Part shown: positions 25,175-38,378 of the stretch, piece after piece
How the letters are laid out: each line of letters opens with the position of its first letter
Numbering within the stretch: the stretch's first letter is position 1
Assembly: GCA_951230915.1 (NCBI GenBank)
Contig: OX579639.1
Location: forward strand, 14,322,001 to 14,386,000
DNA length: 64,000 nucleotides
From: Antitrichia curtipendula
Lineage: Eukaryota; Streptophyta; Bryopsida; Hypnales; Leucodontaceae
Reading direction: 5' to 3'
The notes under the pieces: generated by a model
What the model saw: only the letters and a program-made list of their open reading frames with translations
The model's database searches: none
Told to the model about the DNA's origin: nothing
Position numbers and translations under genes: made by a program

Positions 25175-27340
25175 CCTTCACCAAATTTTGCAGGTTCTAT
25201 AACTCCTGCCAAACAAAAAAATTTGAATAAGTGCCAGTTGAATTCAGCACTCGAACTAACAACCTAATGCTAATGTGATTCACCAACTACCCCGCTGTCA
25301 AATTCTGTCAGGCCAGACAAAGTGTCCAGAATTTAGAAAGAGGGACCTTTCCTGCCCTGGATAAAATCCAGTACATAACGGTTTCCAAAATCTTCCCTAC
25401 AATGTAAGGTATTGAGACAAAATCTCCGAAAACACTTTGCGTCAATGGCTGTGCACCATACCTCTTCCATACCTACCCACCGTCACTCATCCCTGATGAG
25501 CTCTCAGAGTCTCGTAACTGAATTCTAACCTAAGTTCAATTCGCTGTCACGACGAAATTAAAACGCGCTAGAAGCGCGCACCTAACTGCTAAACCACCAC
25601 ATTCCTTAGCTCACCATCGTGATATCCTTGTAATCTTGGGTGCGTTGCACATCGTGCTCTCATTACCATTAATCCGACCTGAAATGACTGTCCTACACCT
25701 GGATCGCGGAATCATCCTAAACCCTACAATGATTTCTTGATACCGGTTTCAACATGGATCAATCAGATCTACCAGGAAGTAGAACATTCACACTAGGTCG
25801 CACATTTCACTTCACCTTTCTCGTTTCAATGGCAGTCTTGTAACCACCACTGCATTCTGAACTCCTGTTATTTACACAGGGACAGACTCCACAAAGATTC
25901 CTTGAACGGCGATATCAGAAAACCTTACAATCGCACCAAAAATCACCGAACTCAACTCGATGTGCTTGACATATCTCAACTGTTGCAAGATTGAACTACT
26001 GCACTACACAGTTGTGAAAGAAATTTCCAAGAAAAACCTCGAGGTTGAAGTAAGATCCCTATTTCTCCACGAAAGTTATTGCTAAAATAGAGGAAGCAGA
26101 CCATTAATCGCCAGTTTCCTCACATAAATAAGATTCTTCGCTTCTTCGTGTATTACACTCCAGCTATTAAATAGAAACATTCCTTTCCGACTATGCAAAA
26201 TCTCAGAATCACTCCCCGCAATATCCGAATTCTCTCGTATGTCGTTCAGTAAGAAATATGAATACTGTGAACCGCCGCGTAGTGTAAATTTCACGTAGCT
26301 GAGCTAGCTCCCACGTACGAGCCAGCTGGAAGCCTTCAAGGCATGAGAATATTTTTAACTAACCAAAACCAAGAAAGATTCGTTGCATTCAATTCCACAG
26401 CACATCCTGAAAGAAGAGGTTCTCTCACCGTTCTGCTTCAAGCTCCAGATTGTACTCGTTTCCCCACTCACATGGTTCTTGCCCGTCGGTGTCCGAGGCG
26501 TCACTAATTTCCATTAATCTAATCCACAACGAATATTCTCACTTCCAACTGCGCAATTTCCAAGCCGCACCAGTTAATTCTCTCTCCCTCTCTTCCTCGA
26601 GCTTCCACATCTACAATCTCGACGTTCCATTCCGAAATCTCGACCTCCAGAACCGCCAGACCAAGTAACAGTCGCCATTTTGAAAAAAAACTCGCGGCGA
26701 TTCAGTGCCAATCCCTGTCTCTTCCACCGCAAACCCTAAACACCTGACCATAAACCAAACCGTCTTCCTCCACCTCGAAAGGCGCTTACATCCACAGCGG
26801 AACGGCCAGAACAGAGCTTCTTGCGAATCACTTCGGCTCTGCGTCGTGTGTAATAAGTCCTCTCCGCACACAGAACGACCTCGGATCCACACTCCTGTGC
26901 TTCACGAGCATCCTGAATCCACACAAACAGAAACATCGAGAACACATCACAACCTAAACCTCTCAAATCCCTCCGTCCGTCACGAGAATCCCTTCATTCT
27001 CCCGCAACTCGCAACCTCCCAACAGGAAATCTGGCTCCTCCGAAAGCGCTCTTCCGCAATGCTGCGGCCTCCACGTCGAATTTCTCTCACCCTGTCGAAT
27101 ATGCTGGATAATCGGAGCAGGAATTTGGAAGTGGGATGCTACAAAATCGTTCATGCCCAGCAGCAGAAGCAAACGGCAGCAGCGAGAGTGACGTTTTCAA
27201 TGGCAGACTCTCCGTGAAACGTAGATCTACGCATTTTAGGGACTGGCCGCCGCTCCCTGGTTCCCGTTATCTACTGCCATATAACATGTTCGGAGATGAG
27301 AATCTTGACGAGGGGATGATTTCAGATTGATTCTGACAAG
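25175..27340 (-). promoter_or_regulatory. Probable 5' leader, leader intron and promoter of the kinase gene
   Basis: Immediately upstream of the start codon (minus strand) is a good 3' splice site, TTTTTTTGTTTGGCAG, ending near 25192. A spliced 5' leader is therefore likely. The matching donor is uncertain; GTGAGAG near 26429 is one candidate. From about 26430 to 27340 the DNA is clearly richer in G and C than the AT-rich sequence beyond, as expected for a transcribed leader or promoter. Frames in this stretch on either strand (for example 26705-27217 plus) resemble no known protein. Confidence 0.5.
25229..25300 (-). other. tRNA-like relic in the leader intron
   Basis: On the minus strand, GGGTAGTTGGTGAATCAC followed by TTAGTTCGAGTGC resembles worn A and B boxes at roughly tRNA spacing. 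A second, weaker tRNA-like stretch lies near 25500-25610 (GTGGTTTAGCAGTTAGG). Neither can fold as a proper tRNA by eye. A decayed tRNA gene or tRNA-derived SINE is possible. Confidence 0.25.
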
Positions 27341-30300
27341 GGCGCCCTTAAAAAGTGAAATCTATGATATCAGGAGATGTTAAGAATATTCACTGGAAGT
27401 GGACAGTGGTGTCAGGTCAACGGTGGAAGGTGATCCGGATTTTCGGGTTCAAAATGACTTTTGCCAGTAGGAAAAGACTTTTGCTCTCTTACTTTAGGTT
27501 GAAAAAAGTTTAGGAAAAAATAAATAAATTTTTTTTTGCTTGAGATGGAATGGGCTCCAGTAGTGAAAATTGATTTTAGCTCATTGGGCTTATTGATCTA
27601 AAAAAAGTTGGATAGAATTACCCATATTTTCATCAAATTTTGATATGGAAAATCATTCATGTGGATTATTTTGGGGGTTGGAAAATTCATTCATTAGAAT
27701 TTACAAAATTTGAAACAAAATAATGCTTTGTTTTTTGAGGCTTGATTAAAAGAAAAAATTGTGAAAAATACTTCAAGGGCATTATAATTATACTCCTTTA
27801 GGCTATCCTATGCATTATTTTTTTCGCACATTTTTTCACTCATTTACACAAGTGCTTGAAATAATAAGTAAGACAATTTTGGATTTCTTTATATATACTT
27901 ATTTACCAAATATTAAACTTCCTTTATAATTATGTAGCCAACTTGTTAGACAAGACTACTAAAGAGAGAGAAGTATCATGAATCCTAGGTTTATTTTTAT
28001 TATTAAAATCTATGTTATTTGAAGTATTCCACATTTGAAGGGGAAGATGGCAATGGAATCATTGTTCTTCTAACCCCTAAAGTCCTAAGGTCTCTTTTTC
28101 ATCAAAAAAAGCCTTAAACATTACATTTCTAGTGCAAAGAACAAAGATCTTTACAAATTCTTTTTTCATGTAATGACTGTATGATCTTGCATTATACTAG
28201 TATAAAAATATTTGGAAGAAATTTCAAAAACTATGCCTATTTATTTGATAGCAATACAATTGCATTCAAAGTGAAGAAAATGGATTTTTTGCACCTTTTG
28301 TGATTAAACTATTTGACTTTGAAACTTCTTAACTTAAAAATTTTGCACTAAAGATTTTGATTTAAAAAAAATTATGTTGAAGAATAGAGTTGGAAGTTTG
28401 TGGAAAAAAACTTCTAAAAGGAAATATTTGATTTTCATTCTTTAAAAATTTATTAAGGAGAAGTAGGTATACAATAAAATAAATAAATAAATTTTTGTAG
28501 CCCTAAGATGGAATTAAAAACATGCTAATCCTAATGGTAAGATTGTTCTAGCTAGCCAGTACAAAATCTTGTGGAATTTATTGTTTTTTTAAAATTTTAA
28601 AAATTGAGTTCAAAAGCAAAACTAATACATTATTTTCTCAAGAAGATGCTATGATTGCCTAGCTACAAAACATGAGGATCCATAAACTTTCACATCACTA
28701 ATCCAAATGGAATGAATCAAAGCATTCCATGTAGAAAAAATATATAATTTGTAAAAAATAATTTTTAAATTTCAAGTTTCTATGGAATTTTTTGGTTATT
28801 TGGGCTTCGCCATTTGAGATCATTGTTGTATAATTTTTGCTCCCAAGCATTGATTGAAATTTAAAAAATTATATTTCTAGAAAGTTAATGTGCTTTTCTT
28901 TCTAAAAGAAGTTTCAAAAAATCATGACGAAAATTGAGACCATAGGTGCTCAGTATCCAAAATCCATTTTGGCTTCCGTAGTATTGTCCATCTTAGGAAC
29001 AATGGAGTTGTTAGGGGTTTAAAATCCATTGTATTGAATAAAAAAAATTGACCTAGAGATTGTTTAATGTAAGTTATGCTATTGTTTTTATTGGACTATC
29101 TATATATTTTTTTTTAAATATATATAATTTTTGTTTTTTCACCCATTTAGACACCACAAAAAATCCACAAGAGTATTTGCATTTCCTTTGCACCCTTGTT
29201 GGTCGAATCATGCGTTTTTCATAGTTTTTAATGGGGGGGTGACTATGATCAAGAGCTAGATCAACAAAAAAATTGTCCATGTGTGTGTTGAGAGCTTAGA
29301 TAACTATGAAACCTTATTGGTCAAGTCATACCTTTTTTTATAGTTTTTAATGGGGTGTTGACTACAATTAGGAGCTAGTGAGATTGAAAGTTTTTTGTCC
29401 ATGCATGTAGGTAGTCTTTAAAGTTTTGGATAACTATGAATAAATTATTTAAAGTAAACCAACCTATGATAGGCAAATTGCCCAATGCATATACCTAGGA
29501 AATGATCCATTACAATCTTCCATCAACCCATGACAAAAAAAAATTGCAACAAATGAGATTTGAGCTAATTAAATTTAGTTAGTGTCCATGATCAATGCCT
29601 TCGGTGATGGTGAAGGAGTTATTAGTGATTGCAATAGGAACTTCCACCATTTTAGTGTAAATTCATCGTAATAAGAAACTTTTTTTATTCCTTCATGTCA
29701 TGGATGTGTTAAGAAATATTGTGACCGCTTTAGGTGGTATAAAATGACCATAATGGGTTACACTTTTGGATACATAACATTGTTAACCAAGCCAAGGGGG
29801 AGGGGGGGCTTTCGCATCCATAGAAGGGGGAGTCTCCAAGTGCTAGAAGCTTCTAACAACTGACACATAGGTCAACAGGGGGGGATGGACCCTGGCATGG
29901 GTAGCTCCGACACCTAAAGATGGGAGCACCCATCAGATGCCTCAAATCATAACTTAATTTCTCCCCCAAGTATCTAAAGGGAAAATTATACCTGCTTTGG
30001 GAGGTACAGATTTGAGTGCTTAGCAATGTTATGTGGTTCTAGGTAGTCTAGAGACTCTTTGAGCCAATTGGACAAACTCCCCATGAGTGCTACCATGTAG
30101 ACATTTTGGAGTGATTTGCAACTTGGAAAGTATTGTAAAGCCTTAAATCTCAATTTTCAGCTCTCAAACAATGAAAATTTGAAATTTTAGTGGGACTTGA
30201 GACTTAGTATGAAGGAGTCCTTATTATGATCCTAGCTTCAATTAATCCTTAATTTTTCAACAAAAACAAAATTTCTTACTTGAAGCTTTATAGAATTTTG

Positions 30301-31289
30301 AATTACATGAAATTTATACAAATCAAGAACTTAATGCAAAGTTTATAGATGTTAGAAATCTTTCATTGTATCAAATGGTACAAGAATCGTTGCAAAATTG
30401 TAAAAAATCATTGATTACTATAATTTATATATATATATATATATATATCATTAATACACTAATACATGCTAATATACTATTGCACATTGGTAATATAATT
30501 AATACAAATACAATTGGTATGTAATGCTTTTGAAGATTGTAAAGTTGATGTATACCTTGTTAGGATTGAGCTTTTGATTTTGTACATAAATTAGTATTCG
30601 AGGGATAAATAAGCCTACAATCTTAAACAATACACAAATTATATATCTAACTTTGAAACCACTTGATTTTTCACAAATGCTTTTTAGTTTAGCTAGTAAT
30701 GTATTGTTGAAAATGTTAGAATGTCTAATTTCACTTATAAGTTTGCTTCACTATAATTTATTTATTTTTATCTCTATATAGCCAGAACATAATATGGTTA
30801 TAGAGTAATGCACAAACTATTCAACCGTATGCCTTGCAATGCACAAAATCTATAGCAACATGCTTCGCTAAATGCAAATCAAATTTAACGTACACCAACA
30901 TTGAATGTACTTTTGCTTTCTACAATTGGATTCTATGTATACACTTCCATATTTTTGCAAGGAGAAATTATATTTGTAAGTAAGTATTAAACACACATTT
31001 TTTTCGAAAAACTGGGTAGAATCTAAAGGGTTATGTCCCTTCACAATAGAATTCATTGTAAAGTGAATCCCAATTCATACCAAGCGTGTCAAAGGAAGGC
31101 TTAACTAAGCCAATAGTACAAAAGAAACACAACACTAAAACTCCCTCAAACCCCAAATTTGGATGCTTCATGGAATTCCAACCTATGTTTTTCTCAAACC
31201 CCATTTCTTTTTGTCCCTCGTTGCACATACTTTACAATTAACTCTAATTGTACCTAAACACTTTTCTTTTTGATTCCTTCTCAAGTCTC
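27341..31289. other. Long AT-rich intergenic stretch
   Basis: No gene is recognised. It holds an AT dinucleotide run at 30425-30448 and many A/T tracts. The segment 29458-29760 is a diverged copy of 57855-58150. Confidence 0.5.
29458..29760 (+). repeat. Dispersed repeat, copy 1 (partner at 57855)
   Basis: Shared blocks in the same order and orientation as 57855-58150 include GGAGTTATTAGTGA, GTGTAAATTCATC and GCTTTAGGTGGTA/GCTCTAGGTGGTA. The copies are quite diverged. No protein match is recognised and no ends are defined. Confidence 0.55.
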
Positions 31290-31291
31290 AA

Positions 31292-31446
31292 TCCTGTTTA
31301 CAACCAAAAACTTTGGATTGGAGCCCAAAGAAATGGAATGTTTTGATTGGAAGATAGCTCTGGACCCAAAGCAAAGACCCAATCAAAACACTCGATTTTT
31401 TTGGGCTCCAATCCAAACCAAAAAAATTGGATGTAAACATGCCCAT
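31292..31446. mobile_element. Small hairpin MITE
   Basis: The left half (TGTTTACAACC...TTTGGATTGGAGCCCAAAG) is mirrored by the right half (TTTGGGCTCCAATCC...GGATGTAAACA). It forms an imperfect hairpin of about 155 bp. A TGTTTACA-type terminus is seen at each end, and there is no coding capacity. Confidence 0.6.
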
Positions 31447-32245
31447 AGTCCCAAATCCAAACGTACTCACCGTCATAATTTTGTTTTTTGGGGGTCACAT
31501 GTAGGTTGTTTGTAGATATAGATATTACATATTTTTCTATATCTAAAATAATAAAACGGGGCCTTGAATTGTGTGACAATGGGTGTGCCACTCATCAGAG
31601 TGAATGAGCATCGTTGCTGACGAGTAGGCAAAGACAAGGCTGCTGACGCAGCCTGCCTCGCCAATTGGGAAGCTTGGAATATCCCTTGGAATCTACTAAA
31701 TGAAAACAAAAATGAAGATTCTGCTGTTGTCCCCCCCCCCAACTTGGAGTTCTGTAAAGTGGTGCTACGAGCTTTTGCGGGGGAGCTAGTCTAGCTGGGG
31801 TTCAGGTGAGCATATTTTATTTTTTTCCAAGCTTGAACATTTCTTGCCCCTTATTTTTGCCCCATTAGTTTTTAATTTTTAATTTTGAAAATATATGGAA
31901 TACATATGGAATATATACATAAATACATGGAATGGATACAAATTCACATGAACATTTTTGAACCTATACAAAATACCATAGATTTTTGGTAATTCTTTTG
32001 TATTCAAAAGATAATATTGGATCTAATTGTATATTTTTACCATGACTTGAACCCTATTTTTTTTTAGTATTAAGTATTTAGCATCAATGTCCCAATCATT
32101 TTGTCTACCTATTTTAGTTTCAAATCATACAAAGTTGATATGAAATAGGCATCTAGTATGGTATTCCAAAAGCTTCCAAAATTTATTATCAATAGTAAAT
32201 AATAAGTTTCAATATTTTTCCCATAGTGAAAAAGAAACAAGCGGA

Positions 32246-32262
32246 GGGGGGGGGGGGGGGGG
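32246..32262. repeat. Poly-G tract, one of five long G/C homopolymers
   Basis: There are 17 consecutive G. Similar runs occur at 31731-31740 (C10), 34087-34105 (G19), 34493-34510 (G18) and 40638-40658 (C21). All lie within 9 kb, and none of comparable length is seen elsewhere in the window. Confidence 0.9.
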
Positions 32263-32419
32263 ACTTGGCCCCTTTTGTATCTATAACAAATGTTGGTTAA
32301 TCCTTGAAAGTTAGACACTATAATCATGTAGTCAAACTCAATATTTTCATATTGTCATGTATACACCATTCTCTTTATAATATACAATTGGAAACCATTT
32401 TGTTTTGTTTTTACATTAA

Positions 32420-33360
32420 TCCCTAAAGCCCTAAACTGCATTTTTTTTGGCAACATAGCAATTTTGGGCAGTTCTCTAAGAATGGAATTTTTATTTTATT
32501 TTATTTGAAATTTTCATTCAACATGTGCCCAAGGAATAGCTTTAAATTCCAACAAATTTCATAACTTTTGACTACATGGTTAAAAAATTATTGTATGATA
32601 TATAGTTTTCAGCGATGTGCAAGCACTCCAGGCAACTAAAAAAACTTCTTTAAATATCACTTTAAAATAAAACAGAATTTTGAATTTATTTTTCCAGATT
32701 TGTGTATATATAAAAAGCTTTGAAACATTTCATTTTGATTCGTGAAGTGAAGATTATGAAGAGCTTTAGTTTGAGGGTAGTTTGAGGAAAGTTATGGAAC
32801 CTCTACTCTAAGATAAACCTTGAAGTCCTTTATTTAACTCAATTTAAAATATTGGAAAAATAAAAACATTGGATACAAATTTTTTATTGCAACATTACAA
32901 CTATTGGAATTGATATTTTTCAATTCCATAACTAAATTTTTGACAATCTAGTATTTTTAATCATTCCCTACTTCTTTTTACTTACTATATTTTTCCTATA
33001 TGTTGTGCAATTCCAAATGACCTGAAAATTTTCAAGCATGTAGCCAACTTTACTTGAAGAATGAATCCAAAGTCTAACCACCATTTTGGACATTTTTTCA
33101 TACAAATGTGACCTTGTAAAGTGTAGCTACCCGTTTTTTCAGAGGGCCCCCCAAAAAGATTTTTGTCACTTCAAAAGCTAATATCTTGCAATCTACATGG
33201 TGAAAATTTCTGAATTTTTTCAACATCTTCTCAAATCAGAATACTACAAGATCCTACATCTACGTGTCCAAAACTGTTTTTTTTTCAAAATTTTGGTACT
33301 TGTTATAGAAATGATAGTTTTCAAAACGTTTTTGGTGAAATCATACTCTGACCTTTAGGG
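32420..33360. mobile_element. TTAA-flanked element, 941 bp, related to 16964 and 51149
   Basis: TTAA at 32416-32419 precedes TCCCTAAAGCCC. The right end CCTTTAGGGA is followed by a worn TAAA instead of TTAA. The interior matches the other two long copies throughout (ATGTGCCCAA, TATGTTGTGCAATTCCAAAT, AGCATGTAGCCAACTT). It has no open frame of note. Confidence 0.65.
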
Positions 33361-33474
33361 ATAAATTTCCTGTATTCCTGTAATTTCCTGTATTCCAAAT
33401 CATTATTCATGGCCAAAGTACTTTAAAGGGTTTAAAATGAAATCCCTCAAAGCCTCAACCTTAGAGGTAAGATA

Positions 33475-33885
33475 TAAGGTAGAACTACCCATTACCACCC
33501 TGATTCACAATCTAACTATATTGGGGTCAACTCTCAAAAAGACACATATTTTTCAGAGGTGTGCTTTTGTTTCAGGAGTCAAACCCAAGTGGAATTATAA
33601 TTTTTTGATAAAAATTGTAGTTTCTGTGAATTTATGAAGTGAAATTGCACAACCGCTACTAGACTAGATTCATAAACGTCCTCTTACAACTCAATACCGC
33701 TTTCCAATGTATCTAATAGCACTTGAAGATCCACCAATCATGAATTGACACGTTATCTTTTAATAGCATTAATAAACTATTATTGTCAGAATCTGAAGCG
33801 GCTTTGCATGTTTTTTTGACGGAATTGGGACAAAGCTATAGACCACGGATTTGAATCACTGACGGAATTGGGTAGTTCTACCTTA
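33475..33885. mobile_element. TA-flanked MITE, 411 bp
   Basis: Termini AAGGTAGAACTACCCA (left) and TGGGTAGTTCTACCTT-type (right, with GGGTAGTTCTACCTTA) form inverted repeats, each bordered by TA. The interior is AT-rich and non-coding. The termini loosely resemble those of the element at 42318. Confidence 0.7.
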
Positions 33886-34858
33886 TACATCAATACTTAT
33901 CCCATGAAATGAAAGGTACATATTTTGTATATTTTAGGTCACAATTTTGCATACCCAAGTGGCAAGTGCACATACCTCATTTGAAAAGTTACCTCATCAT
34001 ACGCCCTACGTTTGATGTTATGTTTTTTCGTGTTTATTTTACACCTAATTTGAAAAAGTCACACTATCATGTTGAATGGTTCAGTAGGGGGGGGGGGGGG
34101 GGGGGATATTCAATTCAATTCAATTCAATTTTGTTTAATTTTAATTTTTTAAGCATGGACAATTTCCAATTGCAGAGAAGCCCCCAATGAGATTGAACTG
34201 AGGGTTTCTAGAATCTGACTTTGTTGGACCGAAAAGTATATAAACTCATGACAATAAACAAAGAACCACTCAAACAAAGTTTAGCAACCCCCTTTTTGGT
34301 GGTGCCAAAAGGGGCTTGTTCTTTTAGAAAGGTGGCAGGACAACTGTGTTCACTGCGGCCGAGATGGCGGTTGTAAGGAGGATCAAGTTGCACCCCACAA
34401 TTAGCCAATAGCCGTCTCACTTCAACCATTGGCTCATTTTTTGGAAAGAAATTTTAAGAAAATGAAATTTTAGTTTCTTATTTATTTGTGGTGGGGGGGG
34501 GGGGGGGGGGAAGTGGCACAGGTGATGACGAAACAAAGCTGATGTCACCCACTGAAGCAGAAATTCTTGGGGAGCATCTATCTGAGTGTTCTAAATATGC
34601 AATTCAAAAAAAGAAAATTGAAAAATTGAAAATTACATAAATAACTTTATAGTATGATTTTTTGAGATTCTCCTGCCAATCCAAGTACTGTACTCAACTC
34701 CTGAGAACTCCAGACCCTGAAAACTCTTGTCAAATTGTTTTAAAAAACAACAAAAAACCTCCTGTCAAATTGTTGAGAGCATCTGCACTCATGCTCCAAA
34801 CTTGGTGGCCTGGACAACAAACTAGTGGGCGGTCCCCTCACCCAACAATTTGAGTGAG

Positions 34859-35890
34859 ATCCATAAAAACAAGTTGAGGCCCATAACAATCAAGGGCCCA
34901 CACAACCACTTCAAAACGGAGATTTGGCATATCTATGACATTGTTTGGTATTATGAGAGGCAACGGTGTTAATATGTGAGCCTATAATGCGAGCTTGTGA
35001 GCATTGAGCTTACAATATAGGTACCTATAATATAGATATCACACACTACAGAAGATGTATATATCATAAACACCTATTAATATGGGTATTTGTAACATAT
35101 ACATCCTATTATCATAGACGATTTCTATAGTATATACACCTATAACATAGGTGTGTAGTATTCTAGGCTCATGGGCTCACACTCCTATGCTCATATAATA
35201 GCAACCTTCTTGTGAGAGGTTGGTTCCCTACTTTAGAGCTTTGCGAGCTATTGGAGACGCGTCCTGTGGTTGTCTGAAGTTGGTAAGGCGTGCCACTCAC
35301 TATGAGCCTAAAAAAACGTGAAAAAGGGTTTTCCCCCTCCCCTAGGCCCTTGCAACAAGTAGGATTTGAGCGTACTCCATAGAAATGTCAAGGCCCGTTA
35401 AATTCAAAGGTCCGTGCAACCATTCTAGAATTAGCATGGGCCTTGACATTTCTATGGAGTACGCTCAAATCCTACTTGTTGCAAGGGCCTAGGTGGGGAG
35501 GGACCCTTTTTTACGTTTTTTTAGGTCTATAGTGAGTGACATGCCTTACCAACTTTAGACAACCATTGGCCCGTGCAACCATTCTAGAATGTAGATTTGG
35601 TGCATCTCTCACATCGTTTGGTCTTGTGAGAGGTTGGGTTCTTTGCCTCCAAAGCATTGTGAGTTGTTGGGAGGCGCTACATGATTGTCTGGAGTTGAGA
35701 GGGTGTGTGACTTGTTGTAGACTTCAAAATCTGTGAGAAAAGGTTTCCCACCTAGGCCCTTGCAATAGGTAGAATTTGAGTGGACTCCTATAAAAACATA
35801 CTAGGGTCTATAATAGTCAAGGGCCCTTGCAAACCCTCTAGAACATAGATCTCTACCGGCATATCTCTGACATTGTTTGGTCTTACAGTG
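34859..35890. repeat. Inverted and direct repeat cluster
   Basis: An inverted repeat has arms about 35273-35397 and 35436-35560. Its inner 55 bases (CCTAGGCCCTTGCAACAAGT onward) are essentially perfect. Diverged direct copies of the same unit lie at 34859-34965 and 35575-35890, recognisable by CAAGGGCCC, ACATTGTTTGG or TCGTTTGGTCTTGTGAGAGG. Between them, 34980-35190 is rich in CCTATAA/TATAGG palindromic motifs. There is no coding capacity. Confidence 0.7.
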
Positions 35891-37363
35891 ATGAATGAAA
35901 CTAAGTACAAAATTGAAATGTTTTCATTCAAACAACTATACCATAAGCATCAATGGACAAAGTCTAAAAGTAGATATACCCAACTTACAGTGTGCGACAT
36001 ACCACACGTTACCATGGAAGTTTTAAGAAAAAACTAGTTGTGATTTGAAAGTTAGCCATGTCTAAAACTCAGTTTTGTTCAATATAATTTAGAATTACTT
36101 TATCTTTTGCCCAATTTTTTCTTAGAACTTTGAAAAACTTTTTGTGCCTTGACATATTAAGATACGTCATTTCAAATTGTTTTACACAAAAATTGAAGGA
36201 AATTAATATTTATTGAATTTAAAATATCAACAATTTGACAAACATGCAAATGCTATTGGTTCTCACAATACTTTAATTCTTTTGGGAATTGAGAGCATGA
36301 AATAGCATTAGCCATTGTAGAGAGAGTACCCGTTCCAATATAGACCATGCTACATCTTATTGCCCTTGCATTTTAAATATTTGTTGAATTGGGCAATGCA
36401 TTCAACTTATACTTCACAATCGTATAATTCACTTTTAAGTTCAATTTATTTGTCTAAAGACTCGAGTTCGTGATGTACATGATTGATCCAACAAATCCTA
36501 AAATAAATAAATTATCATTGTCAATATTGTCAATAAAAATAAATGATCAACATCAATAAAATTTTGATTTTTTTCTCATGGAATACTTTCTTGTCTACAT
36601 AAAAGCTTCTATAATTTGATCACAATTATTGGTGTAAAAGTCACAAATACTCTTTATTCGTTGGCAAATAGGGCATGGTCAAGAAAACAATATGTAAGAT
36701 TCATTTCTAAATTCAATTTTCACAATTTTTTCCCCCAAAAAAGGCTGGCAAGGTTTAGATTGCTTGTTTCAACAATCTAAACTTTAAAATCAATATATTT
36801 CAATTCCATTTTAGAGCTATAAACTATATAATTTTTCCTTCCATCTTGTTCCTTCCATTCCTTGATGATCTAAATAAATATATTGAAAATCAATTAAAAT
36901 GTTTTGAATTTTTTCCTTAAATTTTCAACTCCATTCTCCACCGTAAAGATTAAAAACCTTAAGAATCTAAAGTTCAAAATTTTGAAATTAATAAGCTTCA
37001 AAGCTTCAAAGCCTTGTATGACAAGGTGTTAGTAAATCTTTTTTTTCCACTTTGAACACTAATATCTTACAATGTACTTAGTCAAGTTTGTAAGAAATTT
37101 TCCATATATTATCGTAAGTTTCTTATGCAATATCCTATAGTTAGATTTGTAAAAAGTGTTTTTTTTCCCCTCATTGAACATTGATATCTTACAATCCAAT
37201 TTGCCAATGGTTTTCAAGTTTTCTTTCCTACACAGTCCCAAACATTTCATATGCAAAATTCTATCGTTGGATTTAGTGGGTTTTTTTATCCTAGCTCTTT
37301 GCACCAAAATAGTAATTTTGGAGGATTTTTTTTGTGAAACAAAATCGTAAAAATTTAGAAGTT
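35891..37363. repeat. AT-rich DNA with a degenerate TTAA-family remnant
   Basis: The section 36660-37050 resembles 16500-16960. Two tandem copies of a block of about 115 bp (AACACTAATATCTTACAATG / AACATTGATATCTTACAATC) follow at 37055 and 37175, related to the right part of the TTAA elements. The right edge ATTTAGAAGTTAGT at about 37363 looks like a worn terminus. The left edge is not found. Confidence 0.4.
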
Positions 37364-37567
37364 AGTAAAAAATATAGAAATATAACCAACATAATGATAT
37401 TGAATTTATTAAATAACATAATTAAACAAAGATAGAAGCCAAAATGTACAAAATTTCAATAAAGAAATTGGACATTTAAAGGATTGAAGCATATCTCTTT
37501 ATCTTCTATTTAAAGTGGATCCCTCCAAATGTGGCACTTATCATAAACTACCATCTTCGCTCTTGTC

Positions 37568-37855
37568 TATGGTAACTACACCTAATTTCAGCCGCTTTCT
37601 AAAATTGTACACTCTAGATTCTTGCCTAAAATGTACTCCCACAACTCACGAGAGTTTATGATCAGTTTTAGAAACACCTATATTCAACACTTTAAATTTT
37701 TTTGTTTTATTCATGCAATGTCCCAAAAATGCATTGTGAGAGAATCAATAATTTTCTTTTGACTACCAACAAGATCCCACAAAAAGGTTTTCATTATAAT
37801 AATGGAAACTACGCTAAATTGCTTATTTGTGTGATTTTAGGGGAAGTAACCTTAC
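37568..37855. mobile_element. GGTAACTACACCTA MITE family, copy
   Basis: It begins GGTAACTACACCTAA and ends GGGGAAGTAACCTTA, and matches 42318-42573 internally (TAAAATGTACT, ACGAGAGT, TAATAATGG). It is a diverged copy of the same non-coding element. Confidence 0.6.
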
Positions 37856-38266
37856 ATCTCCAAAATCAATTGTATACCCCATTAAAAGAAATTTCAGACC
37901 TCCGAAGGGCTGCTCCGAAGTGACAAACACATCTATTCAAATGTAGGTCTGACTTTTGCGAAGATAGCCAAAGTGAGCAGTCAACTGGTCTAACTTTTGC
38001 AAATATATTCAGGCCATGACCATTTTCACATCTATAAAATGTATCTGCAATTTAAAAAAAAAAATACATGGACCATTGTAACCGCAACTTCTAACGTTAT
38101 AAACATTGTTTTATTGACAATTGTTTCAATTAAACCAAATGAAGCCAATCTTTGGGCTTATTTGAAGTTTAATTTGTGTCAATTTAGCCAAATTGAGTAA
38201 GTGGCTATTGAACCTAGTAGCCGAGGGCTAAGGCTACAAGAATGAATTGCCACTTGGAAAGAAGAA

Positions 38267-38378
38267 CTCTTTATAGAAGTGGGGTAGTGGTAGGGTTAAC
38301 AATCCATGTGGGATATGTATCTTCACTCATTGTCCCACATGGATTGTTAACCCTACCACTATCCACTTCCATAAAGAG
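38267..38378. repeat. Short near-perfect hairpin related to the foldback element
   Basis: Arms 38267-38313 and 38333-38378 are reverse complements with about three differences. They contain CAATCCATGTGGGA and its mirror around a 19-base loop. The motif CCATGTGGGATATGT is shared with the long arms of the foldback element at 415-1559 and 38718-39919, so this may be a minimal derivative. Confidence 0.7.

Noticed and set aside
26705..27217. 170-codon plus-strand frame upstream of the kinase
   Set aside because: No known domain, overlaps a probable leader or promoter, and opposing frames are equally open.
30425..30448. AT dinucleotide run considered as a regulatory TATA cluster
   Set aside because: Simple microsatellite with no gene nearby.
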